Part shown: piece after piece, positions 1-10,771 of the stretch
Layout: each line of letters starts with the position of its first letter
Numbering within the stretch: position 1 is the first letter of the stretch
Source: Kitagawia praeruptora
Lineage: Eukaryota > Streptophyta > Magnoliopsida > Apiales > Apiaceae
Length of the DNA: 64,000 bases
Direction of reading: 5' to 3'
NCBI GenBank assembly: GCA_037693485.1
Contig: CM075344.1
Span: forward strand, 19,986,501-20,050,500
Notes under the pieces: generated by a model
What the model saw: the letters and a program-made list of their open reading frames with translations, nothing else
What the model was told of the DNA's origin: nothing
Database searches by the model: none
Program-made: the position numbers and the translations under genes

Positions 1-2
1 CT

Positions 3-248
3 TTAAAGAACCTTTTTGAGGAAGATAATTGGGGGTCCATTTCTATGAATGAAGCTTCATCATATGCATCAAGTGAAGCTCTAAAGGAATGTCCTGGGCT
101 TCCAAAGGATGGATTTATGTTAGCTAACCAACGATACGAAAAGCTCTCGATGGACAGAGTTTGGTATGTTTCCATGCTGCTGCTCTACTTATGCACAGAT
201 GAAAAGAGTTTAAAAGTTTCTAAAGTTCGGAAACAAAAAGGTGGGTAA
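3..248 (+). CDS. Possible end of a host gene exon (partial, unidentified)
   Basis: The frame is open from the window edge to a TAA at 246-248 (82 codons). Its first two thirds have ordinary protein composition, with an acidic and serine-rich stretch followed by ECPGLPKDGFMLANQRYEKL. After about position 160 it turns into low-quality sequence, and a GT within AGAGTTTGG could be a splice donor, so the true exon may stop there. I do not recognise the family. The first ATG at 45 is probably internal rather than the start. It could also be a chance open frame; confidence is low. Confidence 0.3.
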   Translation, partial: LKNLFEEDNWGSISMNEASSYASSEALKECPGLPKDGFMLANQRYEKLSMDRVWYVSMLLLYLCTDEKSLKVSKVRKQKGG

Positions 249-2064
249 AAAGAACAAGGGAATGCAGTCCTATAAGAATCATATCTCTAATCTCTATAAT
301 ATTTACAAGTATTTATGTACTATTTTGCATTGCTATCCCTATCCCCTCCTTGCAATCATGCATGTGGTTGCATGAATACAGACAACGATAATAAGTAATT
401 GACAAGAAAAGGAAAATGAAAGGAAAAGGCCCTCTAATGTATTGTTACATCTTCAATTCACTCAGTTTCCTTCTCACAATTGTACAGAAAAAACTAGCCA
501 AAGAAGATTGGTCCCTTCCCACTTGATTACAATATTTTTACAGCAAAAGCTTTAAATAAGAGGAACAGAACAAGCTGATGCACGTTAAAAAACTATCAAA
601 CTACTACTAAGACATGAGAAATGTTAATAATCAGAATATAGTCCTTCGTGTGTAGTACTTTTCGTATGACTTTGGCATTCTAAACAATCTAGACAAGATG
701 TTGATTCTGCTTTGTTTGCTTTTGTTGTCATCTTCTAATATTCTTATACTCTATCATTCAATTTGAATGTGGAGACAAGATGTTGATTCTGCCTTGTTGC
801 ATTTTTGTCGTCTTCTATTATTCTTATGCTCTATCATTTAATTTTGATGTGAACACGCATTTGCTTACATACATGGCTACATGGTCGAGTACTTCAATTC
901 ATCGTAGTCCGCTTGAAGAAAAGATTTTAAAATGTAAAATATACGCAGATCTTACCCCAAAGAGTAGAGAGCAGGCTAATTTATGAAATATAATGAAAAA
1001 CCGGTATCTACGTTCAGGTTCCTAAAAAACACATAGCTCTCAGTATTATAAAGTTTTTCTGACACAAAATCCAGCATTTTACAAACATAGAGAGGTATAA
1101 AACAACATTATTATATGAAACTGGTAGAACTTTGGAAAGCTTCAAATAATACAGTACCAAATAGCTGTTCATATTTCAGTGTTATCACATGCACTTGTTA
1201 ATTTCATCCCCAACTCCTAGCATGGCCAATTTGAATGCCAGATGATCATGAAAACATGATAACTTATGGATCTTGAAGAGACAAAAACACATGATGCAAC
1301 CAAATAAACAGTATATTCATCTATTCATTTCCAAAAGCAATTGTGGTATTATCAACGAAAAATGGGATTACAGTTACTACTTTCACTGTCTGTAGAACTA
1401 AGAAACAATACACATACAAACGTCACAAGCTTCATGCAACTTTATCAATGCCATCATGATACAAGAAGTAAAAAGCGAGAAATATGAAATCTAACAAATA
1501 AAATATCGTGGGCATTGCTTGGTAAGGAAACTCCAGGCATTTACATCCACACCAACTGCCTTTGTGGTCGCATTTTGAAATCGACTCAAATTTAATTTCG
1601 AAGAAAGTCATGTCACATTCATTCTTAAGTTTAACTAATTTTTATGCGCAGAAGAATCTAAATAATCGAAAGCAGAAGACATTGGTCCCGAATGTTGTCG
1701 GAAAAGGATAATGACATCAGTGTAAGTTTCGGGAGCACACACCAACACAGGAAAATGACTAAGAACCAAATGGTCCTCCCTCATGTCCCCTCGAAGACAA
1801 AAACAATTATAAAGATTTAAGTATTCAGATCAATATCATTTTAAACAGAATGTTTTCTACTATACATTATTCATTAACAGATAAACTACTAATTAGGTTT
1901 TAGGTTGTGGAGCGAATGTTTTCTAGTGTTCGCGAACTTATAAGTTCATGGCCATAGTTGCATGATACTGCAATAACATAAACTAAATGGAATACATAAA
2001 AGAACAATGAGGAAAAGATTAGGACCTGGTTTGATAACTTATAGGTCCCGGTCAAGAATATAGA
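249..2064. other. Intergenic stretch, no gene seen
   Basis: AT-rich DNA with no long open frame on either strand and no recognisable element ends. The only structure I see is the tandem duplication at 692-853. The part just after 249 could be intron or 3' untranslated sequence of the possible exon at the window edge. Confidence 0.5.
692..853. repeat. Tandem duplication, two copies of about 80 bp
   Basis: The block beginning GACAAGATGTTGATTCTGC at 692 is repeated from about 774 (GACAAGATGTTGATTCTGCC). Both copies continue through a TCTTCTA.TATTCTTAT.CTCTATCATT core and differ by scattered substitutions. This is a local two-unit duplication with no sign of coding function. Confidence 0.75.
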
Positions 2065-3312
2065 TCTCTTTGGGCGAGAATAATCAAAAGTTCGATTATA
2101 ATTTTTCCTCCCTTGCAACACACACCGCTACTATAAGAACAGAAATATTTAAGTAATTACGGTTAGTATTTCCTCTTGTCCCAACAAAAAACTGAACCAT
2201 TCTTAAAATGCACCTTAAAATGTTTATCAATATCCTATGAAAGAATCAATTAATTAGGACTGTGGGAGTAAATAATATAAGTACAATAATTAATAAAATA
2301 TGAACTGCCATTAGACATATTCCAAGGGTATAATTTAAATAAGTTGAAAATCACTTTACTATTAAAAAATGAACATAATTTTACATTGTTTTGGTGGCGT
2401 AAATGTCCATTTCCTTTTAATATTTTCTCACGAAATTGTGTCGGAAAGCGTTTACATAGTAATGGTATAGATAGAATTCACTACTGGAACGGATTGAGTT
2501 TTATTTTTTTGCTTGGATTAAGATTTAAGGGTTAAGCCTAAAAGTTGTAGCAGCTGTGAGACTGTCAAAAAGATCTCAACGAATGTAACAACCCATTGGG
2601 GTTATTTAAACTAGTCAACTTATTTGCGCTTCGCGCGGTTTATAAATTTCATTTTAAAATATTGAAAACAAATAAATTAATTTTTATTATTTTTAAAAAT
2701 TAATGTTCTTAAGATTTTTCTAAAAAAATTGATTCAAAACAATTTACATGAATTATAAATTTGAAAATACTCTCATTTATATCTAAAATTTTGATAATCT
2801 TAAAAAATATCATAAGCATAAAATGTAGCAATTATAATACAAACGTAATTTTTACGATCAAAGTTATAAATATTAAATATAATAACACTCTTTAAAGCCG
2901 ACGTCCCTCACAAAACATAAATGTTCAATAGTAGTGTAATAATTTATTTAATTAAAATATTAATTTATTTCTGACGATATAATGAACAACGGGTATATAA
3001 CTTTTTTATCGATTTAATCTATTGATAAAATTGGGTTTTTCAATTTAATTGATTTGGTCATAACCCATGTGTAATTTATTCATGTGTAAAAAGAAAAAAC
3101 TATTTGTATTACCTTTACGGGTGTTAATCGAAGATTAATATATTTTCATAATTTATTACGATTTTCATAATCACTAATAATAAAGATTGCTTGAGAAGTT
3201 AAGGATCGTCTGTACTATAATTGTCCGAAAAGAAATTGCATTGGTATTCGATAAGGAATAAAAAAAGGACGCAATGTAAACAATTTTAAGTGTCATTTTA
3301 CCTAAAGATAAT
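2065..3312. repeat. Direct repeat R1, partner of R2 at 39627-40909
   Basis: Begins TCTCTTTGGGCGAGAATAAT and runs, mostly identical with small indels, in parallel with 39627-40909. R1 holds about 35 bases after AATAATCAAA that R2 lacks, and R2 holds about 60 bases near 39713-39775 that R1 lacks. Both copies include the same Helitron-type 3' terminus (R1 CTAG at 2611) plus about 550 bp outside it. They are therefore copies of a larger segment, not two independent Helitron insertions. Together they flank the whole Mutator-like region. Confidence 0.8.
2611..3312 (-). mobile_element. Helitron 3'-end fragment (left copy)
   Basis: Read on the minus strand this ends in a GC-rich near-hairpin (plus strand TTTGCGCTTCGCGCGG at about 2622), then about 9 nt, then CTAG next to T, the usual Helitron 3' end. 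The homologous copy at 40196 has a better stem (CCGCG/CGCGG). Only about 700 bp of the element is present. The 5' terminus seen at 42352 in the right copy is absent here, so this is a truncated relic. Confidence 0.6.
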
Positions 3313-3434
3313 ATTAATTATATATGTAATTAATATTGGGGTCCCTTCTACAGCCACAGTTGTATATTTTTTAATATCCATCCAACTCGTTAATAACCAT
3401 CCATCATAAAAATAAATGGCCAGGATGAACAGTA

Positions 3435-3479
3435 TTACACTCTATTTTATAGCGTATTACGCTACATAATAGAGCGTAA
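3435..3479. repeat. Imperfect 45-nt palindrome, left side of PMD cassette
   Basis: Two 22-nt arms (3435-3456 and 3458-3479) separated by one T pair with three mismatches. Each arm carries an AGCGTA or TACGCT end. Another copy of the motif, TACGCT...AGCGTA, lies at 3519-3539, and a further AGAGCGTA occurs near 3577. The same design, perfectly paired, occurs at 7444-7490 on the other side of the PMD-Ulp1 gene. Confidence 0.8.
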
Positions 3480-4120
3480 GTAAATTTACAAAATTGCCCC
3501 TCAGATCTGTTTTTAACTTACGCTTCATTATATAGCGTATGCGGTTTTTTTTCAAAAATCGGGGTTTTAACATAATAGAGCGTATTGTGGTTGGAAAACA
3601 TATCATCTTTTGTAAAATTAAACCTCCACAAACCACAAATCTCCACAAACCTTTACAAACCACCGGGAAATCGGAAGTTAAACGCAAAACCGCCGGAAAA
3701 TCGGAAGTAAAGCTCATCATTTCTTCATATAAAGTGAGTAATTTCATCATAATTTCATCATTTCGTGTATCTATATATCATTGTGTACATGTATGTATGT
3801 ATGTATATATCATCATCATCTAATTGTAGATTTGTGTACATGTATGTATGTATGTAGATTTTTGTATATATAATTTCGAATTAGGGTTCCGAATTTGTGA
3901 ATAATTTCGAATTAGGGTTCGAATTACGGTTTAAAAAAATTTAGATTGTGGATAAAGTTTGAATTATTAAAGTTTATTGGATTAAAGTTTGAATTTGTGA
4001 ATTAAGGTTTGAATTTGTGGATTAAGTTTGGATTAAAGTTTGAATTGTGGATTAAGTTTGGATTTGTGTAGTTTAGATTTTTTTTATGCATTAAAGTTTT
4101 TTGTATGTATTGGATTTTAG
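3480..4120 (+). other. Leader region of the PMD gene
   Basis: No convincing coding sequence. It holds a repeated CGGAAAATCGGAAGT-like word (about 3666 and 3694), ATGTATGTATGT runs near 3790 and 3841, and from about 3890 to 4090 a run of degenerate TTTGAATTGTGGATTAAG-type units. It probably contains the promoter and 5' leader of the PMD gene, but no clear TATA box stands out. Confidence 0.45.
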
Positions 4121-5428
4121 ATGGAAGATTTTTGCGGCCCGGTTTATCGTTCTCTCCTTACCGACCAAGATAATCATATAAGTAGTAGCATATGGGTTGG
4201 TGATCATCGAGATAAACTTACAATCCGTCAAAGTACCTCGTTGCTTAATGAATTGGAATTAGAGGAGTATCAAATTCAATTTTTACAACATTGGGGTTTC
4301 GGAATGTTTAACCCAAAAACCGTTATGCAAAATTATGTGTCTTTAATTACTTCATTAGTGGAGCGTTGGAGGTCGGAAACCAACACATTCCACTTTACTT
4401 TCGGGGAGATGACGGTTACACTTGAAGATGTGTACATGTTGACGGGGCTTCCAGTTGTTAGAGAGGCGGTAACTTTGGGTGACCTAATTAATGTAAAAAA
4501 TATTTGGTTACGTCATTGGCCGGATCCGACACTCTCATTCGAGGAAAGGGAGAAGGCTTTGGGTAGAGGTGGCGTTAAATTAAATTTTTTGAGGGAGAGA
4601 TATCGCAAGTGCCCGAACAAGGAAGATCGGGAGCTTCTTGAAATATATACACGGGGGTATGTGTTTTATTTGTGTGGGGCGATATTGTTCCCCACAAAAT
4701 CAAACAATGTGGCTCATCCAAGATTAATTCCCTTGTTGATTGATACTTTTAGAATTTTTGGGTATGTTTGGGGTGCAGCAGCACTTGTCTGTCTATATAG
4801 GAATTTATTTGAGGCAAGTCATAATGATTGTAGGTCCATTTCGGGATGCTTGACAATATTGATGCTTTGGGCACGTGAGAGGTTGCGTCTGGGACAACCT
4901 AAGCTAGCATCTCAAACCGGGCATATATGGCCTAGGGCTTTGGCATGGGTGGTTGCTCCCGTTGGCCCAGGAAAATCTAAGTACTTTAACGTGCATCACA
5001 ATATTGATGCATATCGCGGGATGTTCGATAACTTTGACGCACAATGGGTTAATTGGAGGCCATATGCTCGCTTCTATCGGCGTTTTGATCCCCAATTTCA
5101 GTGGGCCTTTTTTGCCGGTCTAGCTCTTGTGCCCCTTGTGTTTTTTGAAGGTGTTGAGCATCAACTTTCGGAAAGGGTGGGAAGACAGTTTTGTTTTCCA
5201 TTAAGCATTCCGCCGTCGCCGCCGGATGATATGGCAACGTTGAGGGTGAGATCCGAACATTCTTTTGTAAATCAGCATTATCACACTTTTGCTCGATATG
5301 TACTTGTTTGGAATGAATTTGTGCAAAATGGTGTTGGTATTTTGGGGCCACCTTTGAATGCCATATCTCTAGAGGAGTATATGGATTGGTACTATAATGT
5401 TACCAAATTAAAGATTTTGCCGCCTTAA
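4121..5428 (+). CDS. Plant mobile domain (PMD) protein, MAIN-like
   Basis: A single open frame of 435 residues. The N-terminal half has the layout of the plant mobile domain: a helix with FLQHWGFGMFNPKT near residue 56, an ...LITSLVERWRSETNTFHF block, then GEMTVTLEDVYMLTGLPV (about 93-110), the hallmark of PMD/aminotransferase-like proteins. Later come tryptophan-rich helices with RPYARFYRRFDP and ...DWYYNVTK near the end. Host PMD proteins (MAIN, MAIL1) act in nuclear silencing and genome stability; transposon copies have no proven function. The ATG at 4121 is the first one giving the full domain. The frame ends in TAA just before a proline-rich stretch that continues toward an Ulp1-like segment, so an original PMD-Ulp1 fusion transcript is plausible. 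Nothing inside this ORF is broken. Confidence 0.8.
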   Translation: MEDFCGPVYRSLLTDQDNHISSSIWVGDHRDKLTIRQSTSLLNELELEEYQIQFLQHWGFGMFNPKTVMQNYVSLITSLVERWRSETNTFHFTFGEMTVTLEDVYMLTGLPVVREAVTLGDLINVKNIWLRHWPDPTLSFEEREKALGRGGVKLNFLRERYRKCPNKEDRELLEIYTRGYVFYLCGAILFPTKSNNVAHPRLIPLLIDTFRIFGYVWGAAALVCLYRNLFEASHNDCRSISGCLTILMLWARERLRLGQPKLASQTGHIWPRALAWVVAPVGPGKSKYFNVHHNIDAYRGMFDNFDAQWVNWRPYARFYRRFDPQFQWAFFAGLALVPLVFFEGVEHQLSERVGRQFCFPLSIPPSPPDDMATLRVRSEHSFVNQHYHTFARYVLVWNEFVQNGVGILGPPLNAISLEEYMDWYYNVTKLKILPP

Positions 5429-5602
5429 AAACCAACCAAGGATCCGAAAATATTCCAACAACCGAAAGACAAGTTCGACAATCCCAAGGCAATGGACTTG
5501 GTACGTATTTTTTATAACATGGAGTATGTTATTTGAGATAGTTTCGTTGAATATTTTTGTATTTATATTTATACTTTGTCCTTGCTTCATATGTATTGTA
5601 GA

Positions 5603-6983
5603 TCATATGTACCGCTCGAGACATGAGTAGGCTTTGCTTTTATGATATGCCTGGGATTTTTCACGAGGAAATATTGCCAAACTTCGTGAATAAATTTGAT
5701 GAATTGATGTCGAGACATATGGCCCGACATATGAAAGGCCCGATTTCAAGAGTTGTTTGCCTAAAAGAAAGGCAAGAAAGGCAAAAAAGACCCAAGAAAT
5801 TAGTCCCGAAAAGGAAAATTATTTCGAGGGGTATGAACGCTATGACCATCCTTATGATACTCAAGAAACTTTTATGGTTGGTCATAGTGCTCCAATTCTT
5901 AATCCAACCCAATTCGACGATGATCCTAGTGCACACTTCGAATTGGAAGAGGCTCTGATTGAGGTATAATTTCTTATTTGTAATTTCACAATGTCAGTTT
6001 GTCAATTAGTAAGCCATTAATAACTCATTTGTTCACTATGTTCATTTTAGGGTTTATCAACAAATCCAACGGACATGGTTGGTCCTAGTGCTCCAATTAT
6101 TAATCCTACCCAATTTGATAAATTAAAGGATCCCTTGTAAAGCCGATCAAGATACATAAAGTGGATTGGTTGAATGAAAATTGGTGGGGATGTGGTAAGC
6201 CTAAAAATCTTCAAATTAATTGTAGTCCAAAAGCGGTTATTTCTTTGAAACCGGGCAATGAAGTGGAGGATACTATAGTCGATTGCTATACGGTATTGCT
6301 TGAAAGAAGAGAAAGAACCCTCTTTGGTCATCAAATTGGTCCGGTCAAATATTTCTTCATGTCACCGTGGTTCTTCCAAGTAATGGGGGCTCATCATTGC
6401 AAAAATATGAAGAAGAATCCCGCAAAAAGGAAAGCTACTTAATGGGCGGCCATTGATGTGGACTTTAAAGCATATGGCATAAAGGAAGGGGAGAAATGGT
6501 GACCAATTTCGACTATATTATCATGCCAGTTGCAACGAGCGGTCATTGGATCCTATTCTTGTGGTCACTGACCAATTTTAGAGTATCTTTGTTTGATCCT
6601 TTAAGGGACGATACTACTCACATGACATTAAAACAATTATACACGGAGGAGTTCTACATTGTGGTATATTTTATCTTCCTTTTTTTTAATTTCTAGTAGT
6701 ACATATTTATGTTAGTCCATATTTACATTGTGGTATATTTTTAAGACAATTCATGTTTGTTTGATAGGAAAAATTGGTCCCTTTCATGTTGCATCGGTTG
6801 GATCCTAACAAATTCGAACATGTCGTATTCCCTGATGTTGAAAACGTCTATGAGCGACCTAGGCAAGCCACTTCTTGGGATTGTGGAGTTTTTGTTATTA
6901 AATATATAGATTGTATATTGACTTGCAATACCCAAGATTGGTGTGGTGTCAAATGGGATGAAGATGTGATCACAACATTCTGA
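5603..6983 (+). pseudogene. Ulp1/C48-type cysteine protease remnant downstream of PMD
   Basis: Pieces of one coding sequence in several frames. About 5623-5970 encodes a basic and then acidic linker. 6161-6442 encodes the start of a protease-like region (WLNENWWGCGKPKN). 6496-6663 carries the catalytic His in SGHWILFLWS and Asp in SLFDPLRDD. 6768-6980 carries QATSWDCGVFVIKY with the nucleophile Cys. An intron is likely at 6664-6767 (donor GTATAT, acceptor GATAG), which keeps the frame. The His, Asp and Cys of the Ulp1 fold are all still present. Breaks: an in-frame TAA at 6440-6442, a frameshift between there and 6496, and a TGA at 6981-6983 inside a motif that normally continues RRIGWEL. In transposons this family travels with PMD or mudrA-like genes. 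It is almost certainly not translated as one protein now. Confidence 0.7.
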
Positions 6984-7063
6984 CGGCGTATTGGTTGGGA
7001 GCTCCATAAAAACGAAGCTCGGCATATGTCTTTGTCATCCCAAGATTGTAGACTAGCGGGATT

Positions 7064-7390
7064 GTAGGTTACTAGTTTGATTTTGGAATTTTTAGAGATT
7101 GTAAGTTACTAGTTTGTTTGATTTTCAAAATATTGAAATTGTAAGTTAAAGATTGTGTTGAAATTGTAAGTTACTAGTTGGTTTGATTTTCAAAATGTTG
7201 AAATTGTAAGTTAAAGATTGTGTTGAAATTGATGGTAAGTTACTAGTTGGTTTGATTTTCAAAATGTTTGATTTTGGTATGTTGATGTTTTTAGAGATTG
7301 GTTTTGGTATGTTGATGTTTTTAGAGATTGGTTTGGAGATTGTGTATGTTGATGTTTTTAGAGATGGTTTTGGAGATTGTGTTGAGTTTT
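7064..7390. repeat. Degenerate tandem repeats in the 3' flank of the Ulp1 remnant
   Basis: Repeated words GTAAGTTACTAGTT, TTGATTTTCAAAATGTTGAA and AAGTTAAAGATTGTG recur with a period of roughly 75 bp to about 7270, followed by three copies of TATGTTGATGTTTTTAGAGAT. No coding potential. Confidence 0.75.
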
Positions 7391-7443
7391 GATATACAGG
7401 GGGTGTTCAAAAAATAGGGAAAACAGGGCAAACTGCTCATGTT

Positions 7444-7490
7444 CTTACGCTATATTATATAGCGTAGTACGCTATATAATATAGCGTAAG
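7444..7490. repeat. Perfect 47-nt palindrome between the convergent genes
   Basis: Arms 7444-7466 and 7468-7490 are exact reverse complements around a single central G at 7467. Each 23-nt arm is itself almost self-complementary (TACGCTATAT...ATATAGCGTA), so the site could form one long hairpin or a cruciform with two short hairpins. It lies in the gap between the 3' ends of the PMD-Ulp1 and transposase genes and mirrors the imperfect block at 3435-3479. Confidence 0.95.
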
Positions 7491-7694
7491 TACAGTCCAG
7501 TTTTTTTTTTTTGCTCTGTTTTTTTTCTTTTTTCCCTGTACCAACTTCAAGCATCAAGCCACCACCGAATTCACTCAAATTGCACCAAATCAATCAAAAA
7601 TTCACTCAAATTGCACCAAATCAATACCAAATTCATTAAAAAAATAAAATGAACTTCAAGCATCAAGCACCAAATTCACTCGAAAAAAAAACAA

Positions 7695-9588
7695 CTAACC
7701 AAATTGAAAATTGATAACCAAATCCAAGAAAATCAAATCATTTCTTTTGCGCCTTTTTTTTCTTGATATTTTTCGTGAATCATCAATTTTTTTTGGACAA
7801 TTTCGTGAATCATGTTTAGCATCAAGTTCTTTGCAAAGATTACATTTTCTTGATTTTTTTTGGGTGGATATTTCTATGCCACTTTTCATTCTTTCCCTCT
7901 TGCGACCTTTAATGGTGGAAATTATAGGGTCTTTCAAATCTTTAAAGCCATCAAAATCTTCACCTCCACGTTCATCCTCACATGATGGTGTTTTTTTCGT
8001 AGAAGGCATCTCCATAGGAAAATTGTCCACATATTCCGACTCTTCTTCAATCAATCCCATGACGTATTTAAATCTTGGAATCGAACAACTTCCACGAGCC
8101 GCTAAATCTTGAAAGGCTTTGCACAAAGTTGTATATCGGGTGGGTTGTGATTGAAGAATATCACCAATGATAGGAGGTTTATCCGATATAGACCCGACAA
8201 TTTTATTTGCTCCAATTGTCCATCTCAAGTTAATTAAGTTTGAAGGGATCTCCGTCCATTGCATCATATTCAAGTATCGAATAATATGACGACAAATCAT
8301 TCCCGAACTTTCAAATTTCCGACAAATACAATTTATCATATCATTGGCCACGGTTATTTGATAAACTTTTCTATTTTCCTCCGCCACCGTGGTCTTATGT
8401 GCTTCGTACACCTTAAATAGCATAGTACTCATGAAAGCTCTCTCATTCACAATATAGGCTCCACTTTGTTTAAGTTCGTGTTGAGAACGTCTAAACATTT
8501 CTTTTGTATAAATAGATGCCGCATGATTCTCCAATGAGGATGATGTTATTCTTGACCTTTCCTTATACTTTGTTTCATAGTCCGCTTCTTTCTCACGAAG
8601 ATATTGTTTCTCCAATGCTTTTTGTGAATTCTCTATAAACTCTTTCAAACCGGTGCTAGCTTTTACATACTCATCAAAAAATGCATTCATTGACTCACTT
8701 CTCGAGGTAGTTGTTATCCCGGTAGTGAAATGAAGTTTAGTGTACACACGAACCCACTTATGTCGAACGAAATACATTTCTTGCAACCAACCATGATCAA
8801 CCAAGTTATATTTTTCAACCAAATTTTCCCACCTATTTTCAAATTATTCAACCGTCATTGTCTTGTACAAACATAAGTTGAAATCTTCTTTGAAATGTGG
8901 TTCATATGTGTACAAACCAGATAACTTCTCCCCGAATTTAGTACTTATATGCCAAGTACAATAAAGATGGTTCGTGTTTGGTAAAACTTCGGCAATTACA
9001 TTTCCAAGTGCAATGTCTTGATCGGTGATGATTGAGATTGGAGGCTTGTTTCTTATAGCTTCCAACCAATTCTTCAAAACCCATATATAAGAACTTTCTT
9101 TCTCATCCCTCATTAGTGCAAAACCAAACAATATGGATTGGTAGTGGTGGTTCACCCCCGTAATAGGTACAAATGGCATACTAAACCTATTGGTGCGGTA
9201 TGTGGAGTCAAATACTACCACGTCTCCAAAAAATTATATGCATTTAATGATCTTGGATCAACCCACAACATGGAACGCACCCGATTATCCTCATCAACAT
9301 CTACTCGATAGAAAAATTCCCCAAAACTATTACATTTCAATTCTTGGAGTAATGTCAAACCTTCTTTGGCATCACTCGAATCAAATACATGATGTCTAGC
9401 TAATATCACGCAAAACATTCTGAATGTCTTGACTAGTAAATCCAATATTCTCTAAGCTTCCCGTAAGCTCACCCATTACATTCAAAGATTGTTGAGGCCC
9501 AATACCCGACTTACTCAAAATTATAATCAATTCTCGCATGATGGGTGTTATGTTTCTTGACCTTTGCATGAAATGTACGTTACTAGGT
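7695..9588 (-). pseudogene. FAR1/MULE transposase, C-terminal three quarters (broken)
   Basis: Read from 9588 downward. It begins in the region after the FAR1 DNA-binding domain (...SPSNVHFMQRSRN), passes through the FAR1-family segment before the catalytic core, then the MULE transposase core with VVFDSTYRTN, GVNHHYQSILFG, IITDQDIALGNVI and HLYCTWHI (catalytic Asp residues and the CxxH block). It ends with a SWIM-type zinc finger CICRKFESSGMICRHI and a basic tail. Defects: a frameshift near 9400-9440, a second near 9220-9235 where a T-run lost a base, and an in-frame TAA at about 8841-8843 where a Glu codon is expected. The N-terminus is at 38672-38091, displaced by the insertions starting at 9594. 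FAR1-type proteins are Mutator transposases or transcription factors derived from them; next to PMD-Ulp1, a transposase is more likely. Confidence 0.85.
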
Positions 9589-9728
9589 GAAACTGTGACA
9601 ACCCGACATTTTGCACTAATAATTGTAGATTTAAAAAAGTAAAAACAAGTCTCGAATGTCATAGATTATCGAACATAATATCCAAATGTAACATTGAAAC
9701 AGAACTAGAATAAATAGTCTGATACAAA

Positions 9729-9745
9729 CACTACGCCATAAGTGA
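9729..9745 (+). repeat. CACTA-1 left terminal inverted repeat
   Basis: CACTACGCCATAAGTGA, exact reverse complement of 36278-36294, preceded by AAA. Confidence 0.92.
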
Positions 9746-10064
9746 GCATACGCAACCCCCAAATAAAGTTGCAAAAGACCTAAAAAGCATTGCGTAAGAC
9801 CTTACGCAACACCAGAGGGGCGTTGCCAATATTGACGTTGCGTAAGACTCCTAATGCAATGCTTTTCCAAGCTATTGCAACACCACGAAAGTATTGCATA
9901 AGAGGCCTTATGCAACACCAAAGCACGTAAAGGTAACACCACATGGTGTTGCATAAGATATTTAGCCATTTCAGTAGTGGGGCTCGCCATGGTGCCACGT
10001 CAGCAGTGGGGCCCACATGTCACGTCAGCATTGGATCCCACAAGGTGCCACATCAGCAAGGTGC
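9746..10064. repeat. CACTA-1 left subterminal repeats and start of a minisatellite
   Basis: From 9750 to about 9960 the words GCGTAAGACC, TTACGCAACACC, TTGCATAAG and GGTGTTGC recur in both orientations, typical transposase-binding subterminal repeats. From about 9977 to 10064 follow degenerate units of GGTGCCACGTCAGCAGTGGG. This tract continues on the far side of copia A at 24202. Confidence 0.75.
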
Positions 10065-10350
10065 TGTTAGTTACAGAGGCATGCCTGTACACATCTAATA
10101 ACAAGCCTAATTGTTTGTAATGCTTTGCATTACTTACATGACCTCTTAACTGAGGGAACCTCTAGTTGTAGAGTTTCTGTTTGTATTGTACTTGTAGTAG
10201 GCATCAAATCCTAGTTGTGTAATTGTACAAATAGAGTCTAGAATAATGCTTGAAAGAAGTTCCAAGGTTCATGCCTCAAGCAAGGAGTTAAAGACTGTCA
10301 AATAATCACAGTTGGGATTTGAAGAAATGAAGAATTTGCCTAAGTACCAA

Positions 10351-10771
10351 TTCGAGAAGTATATTTGTCTATTCGAGAAGTCCAGCATTCGAGAAGTCAG
10401 GGATTAGATATCTCAAGACACTATTCAATATCTCTGAATACACTGTTCGATATCTCATTCGATATCTCAGGGATTCGATATGTCTACTACTCTATTCGAG
10501 AACTCAAGAAGTCAACAAGTCAAGATGGTATTCAAGTTCTCAAAGAGTCAACAAGTCAAAGTTCCATTCGATATCTCAAGGACTCAGAAAGCTATTCGAC
10601 AACTCGAGGATTCGATAAGTCAAATGTTCTATTCGACAACTCAATGAATCCTGGTGGAAAAGAGCTATTCGAGAAGTGGTTCGATATGTCATTATAACAG
10701 TATTCGAGAACTCAGAGTTATCGATCAAGTCAATTCTAGTTCTCGAATCACTTACTTAGTCACTTCTCGAA
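10351..10771 (+). promoter_or_regulatory. Array of eight TTCnnGAA dyads in the LTR
   Basis: TTCGAGAA occurs at 10351, 10372, 10388, 10495, 10668 and 10703, and TTCTCGAA at 10740 and 10764. Between them lie related words (ATTCGATATCTC, ATTCGACAACTC, AGTCAACAAGTC). TTCnnGAA is the two-unit core of a heat-shock element, and heat-inducible copia elements such as ONSEN carry heat-shock elements in their LTRs. The spacing here does not give clean three-unit sites, so activation by heat is only a hypothesis. Chance would give about 0.1 such dyads in this length. Confidence 0.6.

Noticed and set aside
2344..2535. Short ORF conserved between R1 and R2 (also 39928-40113)
   Set aside because: Conservation follows from the duplication; the ends differ and codon changes show no sign of protein constraint.
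3457..3823. Two overlapping ORFs of about 95 codons upstream of PMD
   Set aside because: Both overlap the palindromic block and simple repeats, face opposite ways and lack motifs.
5661..5936. Antisense ORFs under the PMD-Ulp1 region (also 4904-5351)
   Set aside because: They lie opposite recognised coding sequence and have no motifs.
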